DNA of 64,000 nt from Cinclus cinclus (GCF_963662255.1 NC_085048.1:103402499-103466498); one strand, 5' to 3'; counted from the first letter of the stretch, positions 45,610-60,800 are shown. Made by a program: numbers and translations. Notes: generated by a model not told the origin, from the sequence alone.

Positions 45610-48600
45610 GCCGTAGGACAGGTTTTGGCTGTGTCCCTCACAACCTTGCCCTTATTCTGAAGAGAGCTTTCAGATTAAAATGTGATGTGCTATATAAAAA
45701 TTAACTGTTACTATTACTGGTGTGTGGTGGTCCTCAATTGTGATAGAAGAGCAAGTGATTACATCACATGGCAGCTATGATGACAAATATATATTTGTCA
45801 GAAATAGTTATTTACTTTATATGCACTTTTTAGTTTTATTGCTTTTTTTATTATGATGGAACTTGAGGACAGATTTCTTCTCTGCAGTGTTAACTACAGT
45901 AAGAGGTATCATTATGGAATGTCATCTATTGCCTCTTAGAATGATAAATATTTCTGAGACAAAACATTGTGAAAACCTATATGTATAAGTTCCTCTATCC
46001 CAGCTATTAGGATGAAAAGTAAAACTACAGCTTACTATTACTGGGGATTTGTTTGGACTAAATTACTCCTTTCAGGTAGAGAACACCTCCTTCCACATGT
46101 TTCCCACAGTTTCTTTGCTGTTCTTTAAGGTCTGAATGCCAGCAGCGTCTTTCCTATACAGGCAAATATTTTGCTGCAAAGGAACACTGCAGGGAAAAGA
46201 CAAGCAGTGTTTAATTTTTTTTTTCTTGGTCCTTTATAACTTGCTAAATTGAAGAATCTGTGAATATAATATTGAAGTGGCTGGACCTCTTCTACAGGTA
46301 GGCTTAAGAGTTGTTTTTAAAACAATTAACTGTGGGAAAATTAAGACTAATGTCGATATTTGAATAAGTGCACAGACAGGCAAGAAGGCCTGTATTGCAG
46401 GTGGATGGACTGGGACTTGGAGAAGCTAAAGGTCTTTCCCAAGGTGCCCTAGGAAGGAGGTAATATAGGTAACATAGAACTGAGGAATTTTTCCTCCCAT
46501 GCATTAGTCAAGAAAAGATGGTGCAGACTGGTCAAGATACTTATTTTCCTTCTGTCTTAAATGTGTTCTGAGAGCTGAACTTCATGAATTTCAGTGGCCA
46601 TCAAAGCAAGGGTGGTTTGGCTGCAGCTCTAACAAGTGAGAGCAGTGTGAAGAGACGTTGTGCTCCCAGCTGTGCTAATGGCCTGCAAACCTGACCCTCC
46701 CAGTGAACCGACAGGCCTCTCTAGTTCAAAGAGGAGAAAGGGGAATTGGGCTGTAGTTAGTGCAGTTCATCTGGTTTCTCTTGCATGGAGTCTGGATCCT
46801 TTGTTTTAAAGGATGTTGGGAAAATACCGAGCAGAAGGATGAGGTAAGGGCTGACTGAGAAGGAAGTATGCCTATGAGGCAAAATGACCATGGCTGAGAA
46901 GTTCCCACAGCAGCAGAGCAGAATAGCTCTGGTTCTACCCCATTCAGTCAATTAAACAGTCAATTAAAATAATAGGTGTGAGAAAGACCAGAAAAAAAAA
47001 ATCAGCAAGTTTTCAGATACAGGAGATTCTATTTACATGCAAGAAAAGTTTTAAATCTTGTTCAATATCTACTGCTTTTGTTCAAAGAATGTGCATTTTT
47101 AAAATCCAGCTGAATAACTTCCTGAAATCATAATCCTTAAATAGTGCTGGGTTTGGTCTTGGTAGATTTTTGATTATGTATCTAAAATAATAATATCAGT
47201 ACAAACATAGGAGCCTTTGGTGGTGGTAGCAGGACGCAGTAGTGCTAAGTACAAGTTGCTCAGGTGTCCAGGAGACACATTTGAAGTTCAAACAGTCAGA
47301 CTTTTAAAAATTAGGCATTCACACAAACAAAATAAGGATTTTCCCCAAATGTTTCTATCTTATCTTTGAATATGTGATGTTTACACACTCAAAGAAAAAT
47401 ACTTCATTATTGTTCTGTAGATGCATTGTTGAATGAAAAAAATAAAGTAGGAAGTCTTACTCTCCAAGATGGAGAGTGCGTGGAATTGGTCACTGGTGTT
47501 ATTAGGGGCTGGTTTGTTTGGCACCTGATATACATTTAATACACTGGGCAATTCTGAGCAAAAGATAAGGAAATGAGGAACTTAGTATAAGGTCTATTAA
47601 TATTCCCAAGCCTGTGTTTCCACAAGCTCCAGCCCAGAGACTTTACACAATCACTATGCACTTTTAATGACCTGTGGTGCATTTTTTTATACCCCTAAAC
47701 CATTTTTGTACAAATGTGGCTGTACATCAAAAATGTGTGCATGCCAGTGACTGGTTTGAGGCTGAAAATTTGGCATTTTCACATCCTTAGCCATCACGTA
47801 ATTTCACAAATACATTTATATTAAGCCAATGATATTAACGCTGTAGCTTTTGTAATAGTTCCTGTAATATTTCTGAGTGCTATTATAATAGCATCTCTAT
47901 CACCTGCCCCTTTTAATGATTCATAAATTCCTTGATTTCTATGAACAGCAAACTATAATGGCACTATAATCAGGACAGCATGCTAAGGTATAGCAGAAAC
48001 TTCTGCTGCCTGACTACCTCCAGCTTTCCTTCATTGCCTGACTAAATTGTTCAAAATGAGGTTTCCACTACTATTTGAAACAAGGAACTCCCGAGTTCAA
48101 CACGAGCACCACTGAAGGAGACCATGCTGAAAATTAAAAAGCAAAATACACAAATAACATGTACCAGATTTCAAATAGAAAAAATGCAAGAGTATTCACT
48201 GTATAACAGGCATATTATTAGCTCTACCATAATTTCTCACTTCTCTTTTTTCCCTCATTTGTTCCTTTTAACTAACAATTTCCCCTATCCTCCACCTGCA
48301 CCTCCTATACACTTCAAATGCATGTTCTGTCACAGTGATACTTTCCAGGACCTTTTTCTAGGATGCTTTAACAGCTTCATTTGAAAAGACAAAGAGTGGG
48401 TGATAACTACTGGATTTGGGGCTCTCCTTTTTGTTTTCCACCTATCAGGACTAAATCAGTCCATAAAAACTGCAGAAAGTGAAACATCATAGGCATGACA
48501 GAAATCAAAGATGTCATAATCAGAGAACTCTATAGGTTTTCTTACTGTGGTTTGTTTTTTCTCCCTGAAGATTTTCAATCACTGTCTCACTCTGAGAATT

Positions 48601-50280
48601 TGGTACTGGATACAAAAAGTTTTCCAGAAACTAGTGATATAATTTCATTTCATCTCAGTCCTTGTTAAAAGCTGTGACTGTCAGGTGGCCATACCATGTC
48701 TTATGTGATCAGTCTGCTTGAAAGGTGTTCATCACAAAACTCCCCATTTTTCATAGCCATCTTGGTAGCTTTCTCCTCTGGCTGGACAGGCATGGCGAAA
48801 AGTTTCCTCACTTCTAAAGGATAGCTGTGAGATGCTTTAATTTAATCAAGAAGCTGGTGCTGCACTGGTTCATGATGAGACATGCTGAGTAGAGAAACAG
48901 AGAGCTGTCAATGTGCTCCTTTTGCAAGCTGTTAAGTCATAAAAAATAAACCTGCATTGATCAGAGCTCATTCTGTATGGAGTGGTTTTTCCTGTGCTCA
49001 TTGCTGGACTATCTCTGCATCTGTTGAAGTCAAACTTTTAACAGAATTAGCCCAACAGTGTACTTTTGAATGTCACACATTTTATATTTTTTTTTAGTAT
49101 TAAAAAAAAAAATTGCATCTCTAGTTTTTGCTTTTCTAAATGAATTTGTGGCAAACCCCTTTAAGCATTAACAACCAAACAGGTATGTATTCCATCTTCA
49201 TCCTTCTGCTTCAAATCAGTAATTGTAATAGCACTGAATGACATCCTGCCTTGAGGCCAATGGCATCTGTGGCTGATCAGGGAGGAATGTATAAAATAGA
49301 CAGTAGAAAAACCAAAATGGAGATAAAAGAGAAAACACATCATCGCACAGGTATAAGAGAATTTATATATCAAGGCTTGGAGTTGGGTAAACGAATGTTT
49401 AGTTGAAGAGATTATTTTCTAGATTGACATTAACTGTATCTGGATTAAATATAGAAGTATTTTTTTTCACTCACCCTATTTTGTTCTGAGGATGTTACCT
49501 GCCCTCCTGCTCTGTAAAAGGGACTCTATTCTAGGGCTGGTGAAATTTAGAAATCATCTTCCCTTTTCTTTTGCTCCTGCTACGTTTCCATTTTAACTGT
49601 CAGTTTCTCGCTTCTGTAGCAATTACTGCCCCATTCCACTGCATGCAGCTAATATGTTGGTAATCATTTAATGTAACTTCCCTTTAAAACCAGCTACTGT
49701 GCTGGAAAATTGAAAGTCAAAAATGTGCCTAATTTTAAAGAGCATTCTGTTGCAAGTAGTTTGTGATTTGTATAATTCAAAGAAAAATAGAATCTATCTA
49801 AGCTCTAATCTACTGGGATGTTCAAGTCTGTCCAAGAATTGTGGCTAACGTGATGCAGTTGAGACTTATACTAATGATGGCACTGGTTGAACTGGATTAG
49901 GGGTCGTGTTATTCAATACTGTGGTTTAAAATCGGGTAAACTTTGAACAGAATTTGCAGAAGAAATGCTGCTATCTTGGGTAGTCAAGATTCTAAAAGTC
50001 TGGAGAGGTACTTTATAAGCATTGTCAAAATTGAGTAAATTAACAGGCTAATGAGAGATACAGTTCTTGGAAATGTGGATTAGAGAGCTTTTAAAAAAGT
50101 TTAACCTATTTTTAGATTCTGTATTAGCTTTAAATTCATGTGGAAATCTCTGTACCATCATGGACAGATAATGAAAAATTTGAAATTAAAGAAGTCCATC
50201 AATGTAAGAGATCTGAAGTTAACACCTTCTAAAGGTAGAGGTCCTTTGCTTGATATTTGCTGTTAGTTTTATTATCTATA
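45610..50280. other. AT-rich presumed intron, nothing gene-like
   Basis: Only short open frames; none recognised. A T-run and an A-run about 7 bp apart at 49,088-49,112 could form a short A/T hairpin. Confidence 0.55.
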
Positions 50281-50489
50281 CATTTGTCTACACTGAATGA
50301 ATCTGTCTACACTTCTGCTCTGCCAGGTTTTCAGTCTCTCTGAGTGTACTTCAGTCAGTTTGAATTTTATCCTGTTTATTTTCATTGATGAGCTGACCAG
50401 TTTTTCTCTTTGTAACCCATCCTGTCATGTTACTGATAGTTCCCACACTTCCTGACCTTGTAGATGAGTTTTCTGTGTATTCATGTAGC

Positions 50490-50950
50490 AGAAGCTTTTC
50501 TAGAGAGTGTGGAATCTGTGCCCATATATTCCATTGTGATCAGTAACTTGTAATTCTTCTTTTAAAAGTGCTGAGGGCATCTTTAGGCTTAATAATCCTT
50601 TGGTGAGCTGTGCCAACAGTTTCTCTTGCAGCTGTACAAACTCCTAATGGTATTGTTTCCCAAAATAATATATCAAGAGTCTGACATGGCTGTGAAGTCA
50701 GGGGTTTGTATTTTTCTAGATAGTGGTTATCACTAACCTCTCCAGAGTCCAGCTCATATTCTGACCATTCTGCTAATGATTTCTCTATCTCTTCTGACAT
50801 ATCTTTCTGAGCTCTGAATTAATCCTGTCTATTCCTGGAGTTATGTCAACCTTCAGACTTTCTAATTTCTTGATGAGCTGCTTCTGGCATGTTACTGATT
50901 TTCTTTGGTGTTTATTCTTCCTCCCCCAGGAAATTTATATCTGATCCTGT
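50490..50950 (-). pseudogene. Possible fossil coding sequence, unidentified
   Basis: On the minus strand, 50,540-50,800 encodes 86 residues with a charged, protein-like composition (EEIEKSLAEWSEYELDSGEV, HYLEKYKPLTSQPC, IIKPKDALSTFKRRITSY). The sequence immediately upstream, out to about 50,930, can be read with frame changes as further charged peptide (QLIKKLESLKVDITPGIDRI, INSELRKICQKR). That pattern fits a decayed gene or transposon ORF better than random AT-rich DNA. I do not recognise the family. It could be an old LINE or DNA-transposon protein, or a retropseudogene. Stops and frameshifts make it non-functional as it stands. Confidence 0.3.
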
Positions 50951-51849
50951 CATCAGTCCCAACCTTGTTTTATGTACAATAAAATGGAGAGTTCTTTTTT
51001 AAGCAGCCTCTCCTTCCTGTTAGCAAACTGCCATTTGCCAATTCGTAGGTGTGCTTCTGTTTCTCTCAGTGACCTTATGCTCTTTATGTGCTTGAAAAGA
51101 AAAAAATCTTTATTTACAATTTCCTCACCTTATGTGAACTTTTCCTTTCATTTTCCCCCTTTGCTTTCCTTATCAGCATGTCAGTCTCTTAACACCATGC
51201 TATTTTTGTACCTTAAAGATGCCTTTTTCATAAATTATTTTTCTTTATTTTTTCTCTTCATTCTCAATATATATTTTACCACACAAGGTTCTGATGCCAG
51301 ACAGCGCATTTCACCTTTGGGCATGTAATAATTGACTTTCAGTACTTTCCATTTCCTTCTCTGTCTTTTCCTCCAGTGCTGTTTTCCATCCACTCTCACC
51401 CACTGTTTCAGTAATTCTCTTCGCTGAATTCAGAGGTTTGCTTTTTGTGTGCCTGTATTTTCACCACATTGTCATCTTAATTAAGACTGTAACTGGATTG
51501 TAACCACTGCTGAATAGATTCCAGGTCTGTCCTCTTCTGCTCAAATTCTAGGTGAAGCAGAATTCCTGCTCTTCTTCTTTAATGCATTCCCGAGGTGGGG
51601 ATTTTTCTCACTGATGCATCCCAGCGATGCCATGCTGCAGGATGGGCCTTCCCAGAGGCTTTGGGATGGTCTCTGGTGCTGCACCTCTGCTTTTCAGGGA
51701 AGGAGTGGCAGAGTGAGGTGGCTGTCACTGTGTCCCTTTGTCACTGTGTCCGTTTGGCAGCAGAAGGCGTCCCCACAGCACCAAGGGCTGCTCTTAACTG
51801 TCGGAGCCACGAAGCAGGCTTCGTAGAGCAGTTCATAGTAATCTGAAGT

Positions 51850-54800
51850 TGTGTTTTAACAATTGGGCTCCAGCCTTGCTGACAGGAAAAGTAATTTATT
51901 TTGCAGTTTCTTCACATAGAATAACAGAATCACATATAGTAGATGCTGTCCTTCTGCACTTTGCTATGCAGTGTTAATGACTGGCACTTAAATACTTTAC
52001 AAATTGAATTGCACTTGTATGAGAAACTGGACTGATAAAATAAATTACTATATATTATAGGTTAAGGTTTCGGTTCTGCAATTGTAGCTGTTACAAATTA
52101 CCTAAACCCCTTTTTACATTGCATTTCACATGGCTATATTTTACAACCACTCTAATAAAAAATTCTATACAAAAATTGTTTGACATTAATAGTAATCATT
52201 AACAACTTGATAGATTCTTGTTAAGTATATTTGCAATACATTTAATCTTATTAAACTCAGCTCTGAGTTGTTTCTTCTGAATATTATAGGTCTTTATGAA
52301 GCTAGCAGTATAAAGAAGAGATTTCAACCATTTTTGGCCAAGAATTAGGTTTCGCTTAATGGATCAATTTTTTTCTTATTAAACTGAGTCTGACCAATGC
52401 CAAGTAATACATTCAGCATTGATCTTTGTCTCACCCTGCTGTAGCTTGTGTTCTCTTTATGTACATGAAAAATAAGGTGCCAAGAATGAAAACAATGCCT
52501 GTATAATACAAATATAGAATTTTTCAGACTTCCATTCTGCTTATCCTTTCAGTTTGCTATGAATGTCAATGCTTTTCTAGATGTCTTTTTAAAAGAACTT
52601 TTCTTTCCATAAAGAATATTTCATCTTTTCTGTAATTAACAAAAAAGAAGATGAATAATAATTTAAGAAGTTCTATTTACAACTGACACAGGTAAAAGCC
52701 TTGATAAGGCTATCTCATCTGATTTTAGGTGGCCTACCTATATCCGTTCAATTTTTTTATGCCTGAGGTTTACACAATAAAATTTAGTTTCTTAATAAAG
52801 GGAACCTTGTTAACAACTAATCTGAAGTAGTGTCCTCTTGGTCTGTCTTCATAAAAATCCCTTGATTTAATCTGCAATCTGAAAAGTACATGAAACTGGA
52901 GACATGGTAATTCTGGTAATGATGGACATTGAGATGATCTCAGTGTTTCTGCTGGAACTAATTTTTTTTCACTTTAAAGTTCAGAGATAAATACTTTGTG
53001 AAGACTGAAATTTCAGATGGGAATTCCATGAGAATTTTGCCCTTTTTAAAATTAGTTCCCAAATTTCTCACTTGCACTACTGAGATCTCATTCAGTCCAT
53101 TTGCACTTATAAGCATACCTTGGGTTTTGTTTACACCGTGGACCTTTTCCAGTATTCTAAGAGTGCCCAGAGGCCAGACTTTCAGTGAAAATATAGGCTT
53201 ATTATGAAAGTAATATCATGTAAAAGTTTACCGTCTTCTTTTTCTGTAACCAGAATTGCTGCTATGGCTTTGTAAATGTAAATAATGCTGATATAAAATG
53301 ATAGAACTGTGCTCTCAGAATGCCAGATCAGAATTTTCAGGATTCTTCTTATCTCTTTTAAATGCTTTTCACATTTCACATTTTAAAAATGTGATATGTT
53401 TTAAAATAATCTAGATGTTCAAAAGTGTTTATTGCATATGTCCCGTATAAATACTGATTGTAGAAAGAAAGGCATTATTGGGAGGTAAAGGTGCTTTCTG
53501 CATTTGTATTTGCAATCACATTTGTGCTTTGAAGGGATGATTCTGAATATGATTTTGTACATATTGGTACAGCTGATCAGTACACCATGTACACAGTAAT
53601 CTGTATTCATGGTTGGTTCTGTATATCACAGAATATTTTATCTGGTCTGTAATCTAGAACCTTCTGTGATAAAATTACAGTCTTCCACCTCTGGAATTAA
53701 ATATGTGCTGCTTTGTGAGCTCCTAGAAAGCAAAATAACTGCAACACTTACATAAATCCCGAATTCCATCCTGTAGAGGGCAATGGTACACATAAATGTA
53801 ATGTAGTGAGGTACAGAAACACAAGCAGCTGAGACCTGTAAATCTTTCCAAAGTCGATAATATGATCAGTCCTAAACAGGAACTTGTGTGCTTGCTGTTA
53901 CACACTGGCCTGTGTGGTCATCTAAAACTTACTGGATGGATTTTTACTTTATATTTTTTTTTCTGTTATATCTAAGTATTTCTGGAGTTAATAAATGACA
54001 GAAAATGTTTAAAATTAAGGAGCTATGACTGATACATTGAAAGCAGATTAAAGAAAGGTGTGCCCAAATTCCAGTGGAATTCAATGGATTTGTTTAAAAT
54101 CCCAGTGTTAAAATATTTGAAAGAATATCAGACATGTCAGTAGTGGGGACTTAAGTGGCACTAAACAGGGTGGTGTGTTTGAAATTAATGATAGTTTTGT
54201 GGCATAGAGCAGCCATAGAACCCTCTGAATATTTATTTATGGCAGGTTGCAGTGAGAGTTTCAGGTTTATTTCATTCCTTCATATCCAAGCTTTACAGTG
54301 GCTCTGTGTGAATGAACTCCTGTGTCTTTTTCTCATTGTACATCTCTGGCAGTAGGTCTGGCTCTGGTACAGACACAGTATTATTATGTCTAAGGCAGCT
54401 GATCTCTAGATCAATACTGGTCAAGTATCCATAACGGTTTTCTTGATTTGCTTGAGTAATCTTGCATGGATGGACCTGAAGGTCCCTGAATGGGGTCAGC
54501 TTCTGTCTCTCTTAGTAGTATTTCTTTCTCTTCCTAGGAAGGTAAAGTGAGACAGTGTGGAATTCTGATTAATATCTAGGTGCCACTCACATTTGTATAT
54601 TCTCATTCCACTGGAGTTGCATGGGCCCAGCTGACACACAGGGATATGAGTGAGTCAGCTGAGGGTTTATCCCAGCTCTAACACAATCTCTTCCTCTCAG
54701 CCACTCTCTTTCATAGATCAAAACTACAGCTTTGCCTTTCATTGCAGGTAAACAGCTGCTTCATTTCTGCAGTGGAGCTCACTTCTTCAGCTGTTTGGAA

Positions 54801-57800
54801 TGAGCTGCTGTGGCATAGTTGGGTAATCAAAGGACAGCTTTTCCAAGGTCTGGGGGACATTTGTTTTGCTAAGACTTTTCAGATGTCTGCAAATGTAGCT
54901 TAATTTCAGAAAGGCTGCACACCCTGGGATCTTCCACTGACTTTGCATTTTTCATTTATTTCAGCTCCTCTTCTTTGCAACTTTCTTCATTCCAGTTTAA
55001 AATTAGTCCCTACCCAGTGCTGTTCCCAGCAATATTTATTTTGTCTCTCTCTGATACAGACCTTGTCACAAGGGTCCATGTCAGTGTACTCCAAAGGCAG
55101 GCTGGCTGTGACACCCCTCATTTTGGTGTCTTGTAGCATATTTGCAAAATATTTTAAAAGATAGAGCAATAGGAGAAAGAGGGAAATTGCATTACATTCA
55201 CTGAAATTAAATTTCAAAGTTTAAATTCTGGAATCCTCAGATTAATAAAAGCCAGGAGGGGAAGGGCCAAGAATAAGTCAGTAGTGAGGAGACCTCAGCT
55301 CTGAACCTGGCACTTCTCTGTGATTGTGTTTGTGCTGTCTCCAGGATGGAAACCTCAGAGGTCTCCTGGAAGCCAAGAGCAAACTGCAGCAACTGTGTTT
55401 TGCCATCCCCTCTGCTCACTCTGGAGTGTGCACATATGTGGCTCAGAAGTAGGAACAGATGATAAACTATTGTTTTGAATAAATAAATCTTGAGGGTGTC
55501 TCTATTGCTGTTCTCTTTAACCTCATTTGTTTACCTTAGAACATTTTTTTAAGGTTTTCTGTACATGTCTGTCTGTAGAGCAGCACTGCTTTGTTCTGTA
55601 CCAGGGAAACTTGTAGGCATCGCAGTAGGAATTGGATGCAAAAATCTGGGGCTGGATGGGATTTAAATGGCTTTGCTTCTAAAACAGAGTTGCTGTTTGC
55701 CTTCAAACAAATGTCTGAAGTGATATTATGGTACAAAATCTATAAAGCTGTTGAAAGGAGATGCATTTCAAGTGTGCAGCTCTGGTGCCTCAAGAACAGG
55801 TAAAATCTAACATGAGTTTTCCTATGCATTGTTAAAAATCTTCTGTTTTCTGCAGTGCAGAACTTCAATATTTTCCATTCTGCCGTATGTAAGGAATACG
55901 CTTTTAAATAGTATTTAGTCTGTCAAGCTCTTTGTACATATGGCTTAAAACCAAAGATTCTATTTAGATACAGATTTTTTATGCAAATGAATGAACTGCT
56001 AGAAATCAATAATGTATTTGTGTGTAAACAGAATGCATGCCTTGTCTAGACTTTTAACCTGATAGATGGCAGACCCATAATAACCTTTTTTTTCACTAAA
56101 TACTCCATTTCTTAACCAAGCCTTTCACTTGCTGTGATAACAACGTATTTCTAATATTTTTTTCTGTTTGTATACAAGCCTCCAGGACAACATGCACTAT
56201 TCAATCAACAAATGTCTAAGCCACATGCCAGTATTGTTGGGCTGTTGGCTACAGAGGAGTTTTAGTCATCACAATAAAAGGAGCAGTTTTGCCTTATTAG
56301 TGTGCTGTTAATCCTACCAGAAGTGGGAATGTCCTACTCAAGCTGCAATCCAAGGGAGTTCCATCTAAGAGAAGAATTTAGGATGGCCAAAATTTAAAAT
56401 CCTAACAGATTTTAAGGTGGGATTTTTAAATAGAAATGCTTCAATTAAATTACCACATTACACATTTCAAAAGAAAATTTATCATAGCTTTTTCTCAAAC
56501 TTTATTCTTAATTTCAAGAATTCTTCCCCCCATTTTAATATGTTGCTATTGCTGTTTTCTGTATTTTGTTTTCCTAGTAGCTCTTACCACTGTGTAGCTT
56601 CAAAAAAACACTAGTTTTCCCGAAATAGACACAGAACAAAAAAATAAAAATACGGCTGTTCACACAGTTCTGCTTCCAGGCAGAACACCTTTGGTTTGGA
56701 TCAGGGTTATTCCCAGGTGTTCAGCCAGCAGCTTGCTCCATATTTGCCATGTTCTGAGAAGCAGGGAAGGGCATGTGTTTGGTCAGCTCTTCCAAGGAGA
56801 TGCCTGCCTGCTCTACAGCCTGGAAGGGAAAGAAGCTCCAGGAGATTTTATGGGCAGGGGCCTGTGCACACATTCCTGGGAGGACCCTCTGTTCCAAACT
56901 GCTTCTTTACAAAATTATGTGAGCTTCAAAAATTAGCTGAAAATAAGTTATGCTTCAAATGATCATACCCAGTGTAATCTGATCTTGCAAGATTTAGATA
57001 AATGCACGCTTGCTAAATGTTAAAAGACAATTAGCCATAGATTTTAATCAAAATTAGTCAATAGTTGAAGTCATGAGAGTAATGAGCACTGCAGCTCATT
57101 ATATTGTTCTTCTCTTTGGCAATGTTTTACTGGCTTGGGGGCCATACCTTGACCTGTCCAAAATAGAATGAATTTTTATTATAGCATGGGTCTGTTGGAA
57201 CCAGCTTCTCTTCCAACTCCACTATTTAAGTACACGAGGAAAAAGGAACCAAAGAAAATGGATAATAGGTACCTCAAATTGCTAGTGCAACTGATGGTGA
57301 TCAGTTTGGAGGTGCTTATATGAATGCCCTTTGGGGTGCCTTCTTTATCTCCACATATACCCTTGAATTCTGCAGAACGTCATGTCTGAAATCAGTGCAG
57401 GGATCAAGGATATGCATGTGAGAAGCTCAATGGAAATAGTTCCTAGAGATGAAGGAAGGCATGAGGCAAAATGAATAATTGCGGAGCTACAGATCTATAG
57501 ACAGGTGGCAAGGCAGCTGTGACAATGAACCTGGAGTGGGGGGTTATGTTGTGTGAATATACAGACTGACCCCCAGTGCAGCCTTACCCACTTTCTCCTC
57601 ATATGTTAAGATAAGTTTAAATATTTTTTCTTACAAATCTGGCAGACCAGAGGCCATTTCCCCCATTGCCTGGCTAAGAGGCCTCTAGCCCTTGCTGAAA
57701 CCAGCATTCAGATTGAAATGCTTCTCTCCTTTGGTCTGTTCAGCCCTTACTTCTCTCCTGAGACAGCCATTAAAAGTGTTGTCAGGTGTGCTGCTGCTGA

Positions 57801-60800
57801 TAAATAATAATGGCGAACATCCATTAGGAGTCAGACCTGGAACTACCAAATTTGTATAGACTAACAAATGGCCATTAGGCAATAATGACCTATGTTTGAT
57901 CCCACAAACCGCTTCCATTTCCAAATGCTGTAGTTAATAAAGAAGACTGTGGAAGGCTTTTACAAGTCAATGAGCTCGGACTTCTTCACAGCTGTAAGAA
58001 AGAAAATGTGTGGACTTCCCAAAATCCCACTCTGTCTGCATCAGGCTGCTCCTTCAAGTGTCTTTTCCAATATCCAGTGCATGAAGAAGTAGGGATCAGG
58101 TGCCTGGACCTACTGGAGCAGCCAGGCTGTCTCTTATCCTGGACTATTTGCTGCTTGGTTGCATTTAAGCAATTCCATAATGGAATAATGCACTGTTTTT
58201 GTTGCATTTGTGAGATGCTTTTGAATTTTGGTTTGGATCAAAGATTGTTTTGGCAATGGAAGGGTTGCTGTTGGAGGATAATTACGTGGATCTGATGATG
58301 GGAAATGTTTGTTAGATTGTCCTGTTTGTATTTAGGATTTCCCTTACTATGTTTCACTTTTACTGAAATCTCTCAGAAGTGGGAACATGCTGAGTTGGGG
58401 TGACTGAGCCCTGGCACGTGGCTTTTCTAGGCTGAGCCTCTGTTCAGAGCTCTCTGGATGACACTGAAATCCTTCCATTGCTTAGACCTGCACTTAAAGC
58501 AGGATGTGCAGCACAAACCCTCAGAAAAGAGATGCTGTTCAGTACCAAATTAAGCTGGTTTAAAATCATACCTGTAGGAGAGCAAATATGCCTTTGTATA
58601 TCAAGAGGAACTTTGGCATACTCAGAAAACTGACCTACTGAGCAACCTAGGTCTTGGGCTGTATTGCCTTTCCACACACAAGGAGTGTTGGACTTCCAAA
58701 TGGATAATTTTGAATATTTTTCTAGATATCTTTTCAGCTTTTTATATTACTAGCTGTTACAGAGGATATTTTTAATAAGCAACATAGTAAAATGTGCTCT
58801 AATAAAGCACATTCTAATCTTTTTCCTATTCACCCTTTTTAAAAAACAAAAAGATGAATGAACAATTTGTTAATCCAAAAAGAACCTGCTAATAACATGA
58901 ACATTTAAATAACTACATAATTGCAAATACATATTAAAATAAGTTCAACTATTTAAAAACAATTATGAATCACTTACAGTAGCCATCTTATGTATACTTA
59001 AAGGCAAATACAGATTGTATATTTTTCAAATGGATGGAAAAACTATTCCAGCCACTTGGTGTCTGAGAAGCAAATGACTGATTGCTTTTCTGGTATTAAA
59101 CTGGGAGACTGCAAACATTAAAAAACTCACTAGACCTTGAATTATATCAAAATATAATTGGAATAAAATAATTCAGAAGATAATTCAGTCTTGCTACTAA
59201 TGTCATTTACACAGATAGCAATGCTAATATGTTTTCCTTTGTTGTAGACTTAGTCGGTTTAACTCTGTGGGTGCCAACCTGACCCTCTGCACCAGGGACA
59301 GTTTCTGTTTAAAGGTCATCTTTTGGGCTTAATTTTTTTTTCCTGGGAAACATCCTGTATTTGAGTAGGTCTCTTTGCTACATTCAGGGGAGTAATGCAG
59401 GTCCTGCAACACTCAAAAGAGATTTCCTAAGATTCTTAGGAATTTCAAGGTCTAAATAAACACACAGTGAGAATTTTCAAAGCAGCACAGAAACTGGAGT
59501 TGCTCAAATACATTTGAAAAGCTGGTCTTTATTGATTGGACTAATTCTGTATAATTCTTTTAAGGCCATGGAGGTGTTTTATTAGGAATTCTGAAGGAAA
59601 TAAGATAACAGTTGCCCTGCCTGATAATTTACTGCTTTATGGTTCACCTTTTGAGCATTGTTTGTTTCTATATTCTACTTTCTGTATCTACAACAGCTTT
59701 GCCATGACCAAACCTGTTTAATGTCTGGTCTGATAACAGAAAAAACCCAGCCTGAGTTTCAGAGAGTGCAGAGCTGCCTTTTGAAATTCTCATCCCTTCA
59801 AGGAACTCCAAATTCAGCACACAAAACTCAGCTTTCCCAAATGACCGGTTGCTTCTGACAATTGTGGCTAACACTTAAAGAATTCTCTGTCAGCAGATTT
59901 CCACGCCTGAAGTATAAGCAGATGAATGGAAGTTGTTGTAAGAGTGAAATATTTACTCATTCTGGTCCTCATTTGGGTGATCCAGAGATCAATGAAAGCG
60001 ATATTGATGTCATAGGAGGCCAAGGTTCAAACCCAACTCAGTGCCAGAATGCAGGTGGATCCATACCCTACAAATGCTGTTCTCTTCCTCACAGATTAAA
60101 TCACAGCATTGCTTGGGAAGGGGAGCACTGAACACAGCAAGGTTTGTTCTTTTGTCACTGGCTGTACAAGGTGAGAGGCACAGTACTATCACAGAGTGAA
60201 ACTCTTAAGTATGATGAACCAGAAGAAACACTGTGCTTTCAGGTTTTTTCACTCCGTGGAAAATTCTGAGAGTCCAATGGTGGAGAGATGATGTACATTT
60301 TCCACATTAAGTGCCTGCTGAAAAATGGAAAAGTTGTTTTCCTGAGTCTGTCCTGTTTAGCAGATTTTGTGTGAGGAAGAAGGGCTGCTCTAGCTCCATG
60401 AAAACTCATTTTTCTGTACAGGGACATGTCCTGTAATAACCTGATAGATACACATGTGCTGCAGTATTTAGGAACTTCTGTTAAGTTTGGAGTTGAAATA
60501 CCTCTCTTTTGGCCCTTTTCACTTCAAATGTGAAAAATAATAAGGTTATGCTGACTCTGCTCTGTGAGTAAGAGTTGTCACAGGCACAAGCTAGAAAAGG
60601 ACTAAAAGGAAAGGCAGCTCCAAACTCTAAGGCCCTGCACTACCTGAAAACTCACCCCTAAATTTAAACAGATCACAGCTCATTTAAAATTAGGATTAAA
60701 AAGCAGCATGCCACCAACTTCAAATAGAACACGTCTTATTTAAAATTAGGATGTAGTAGTAGTTTTTTTAACTGTGACAACCCAGCTGACATTTGGAGGG

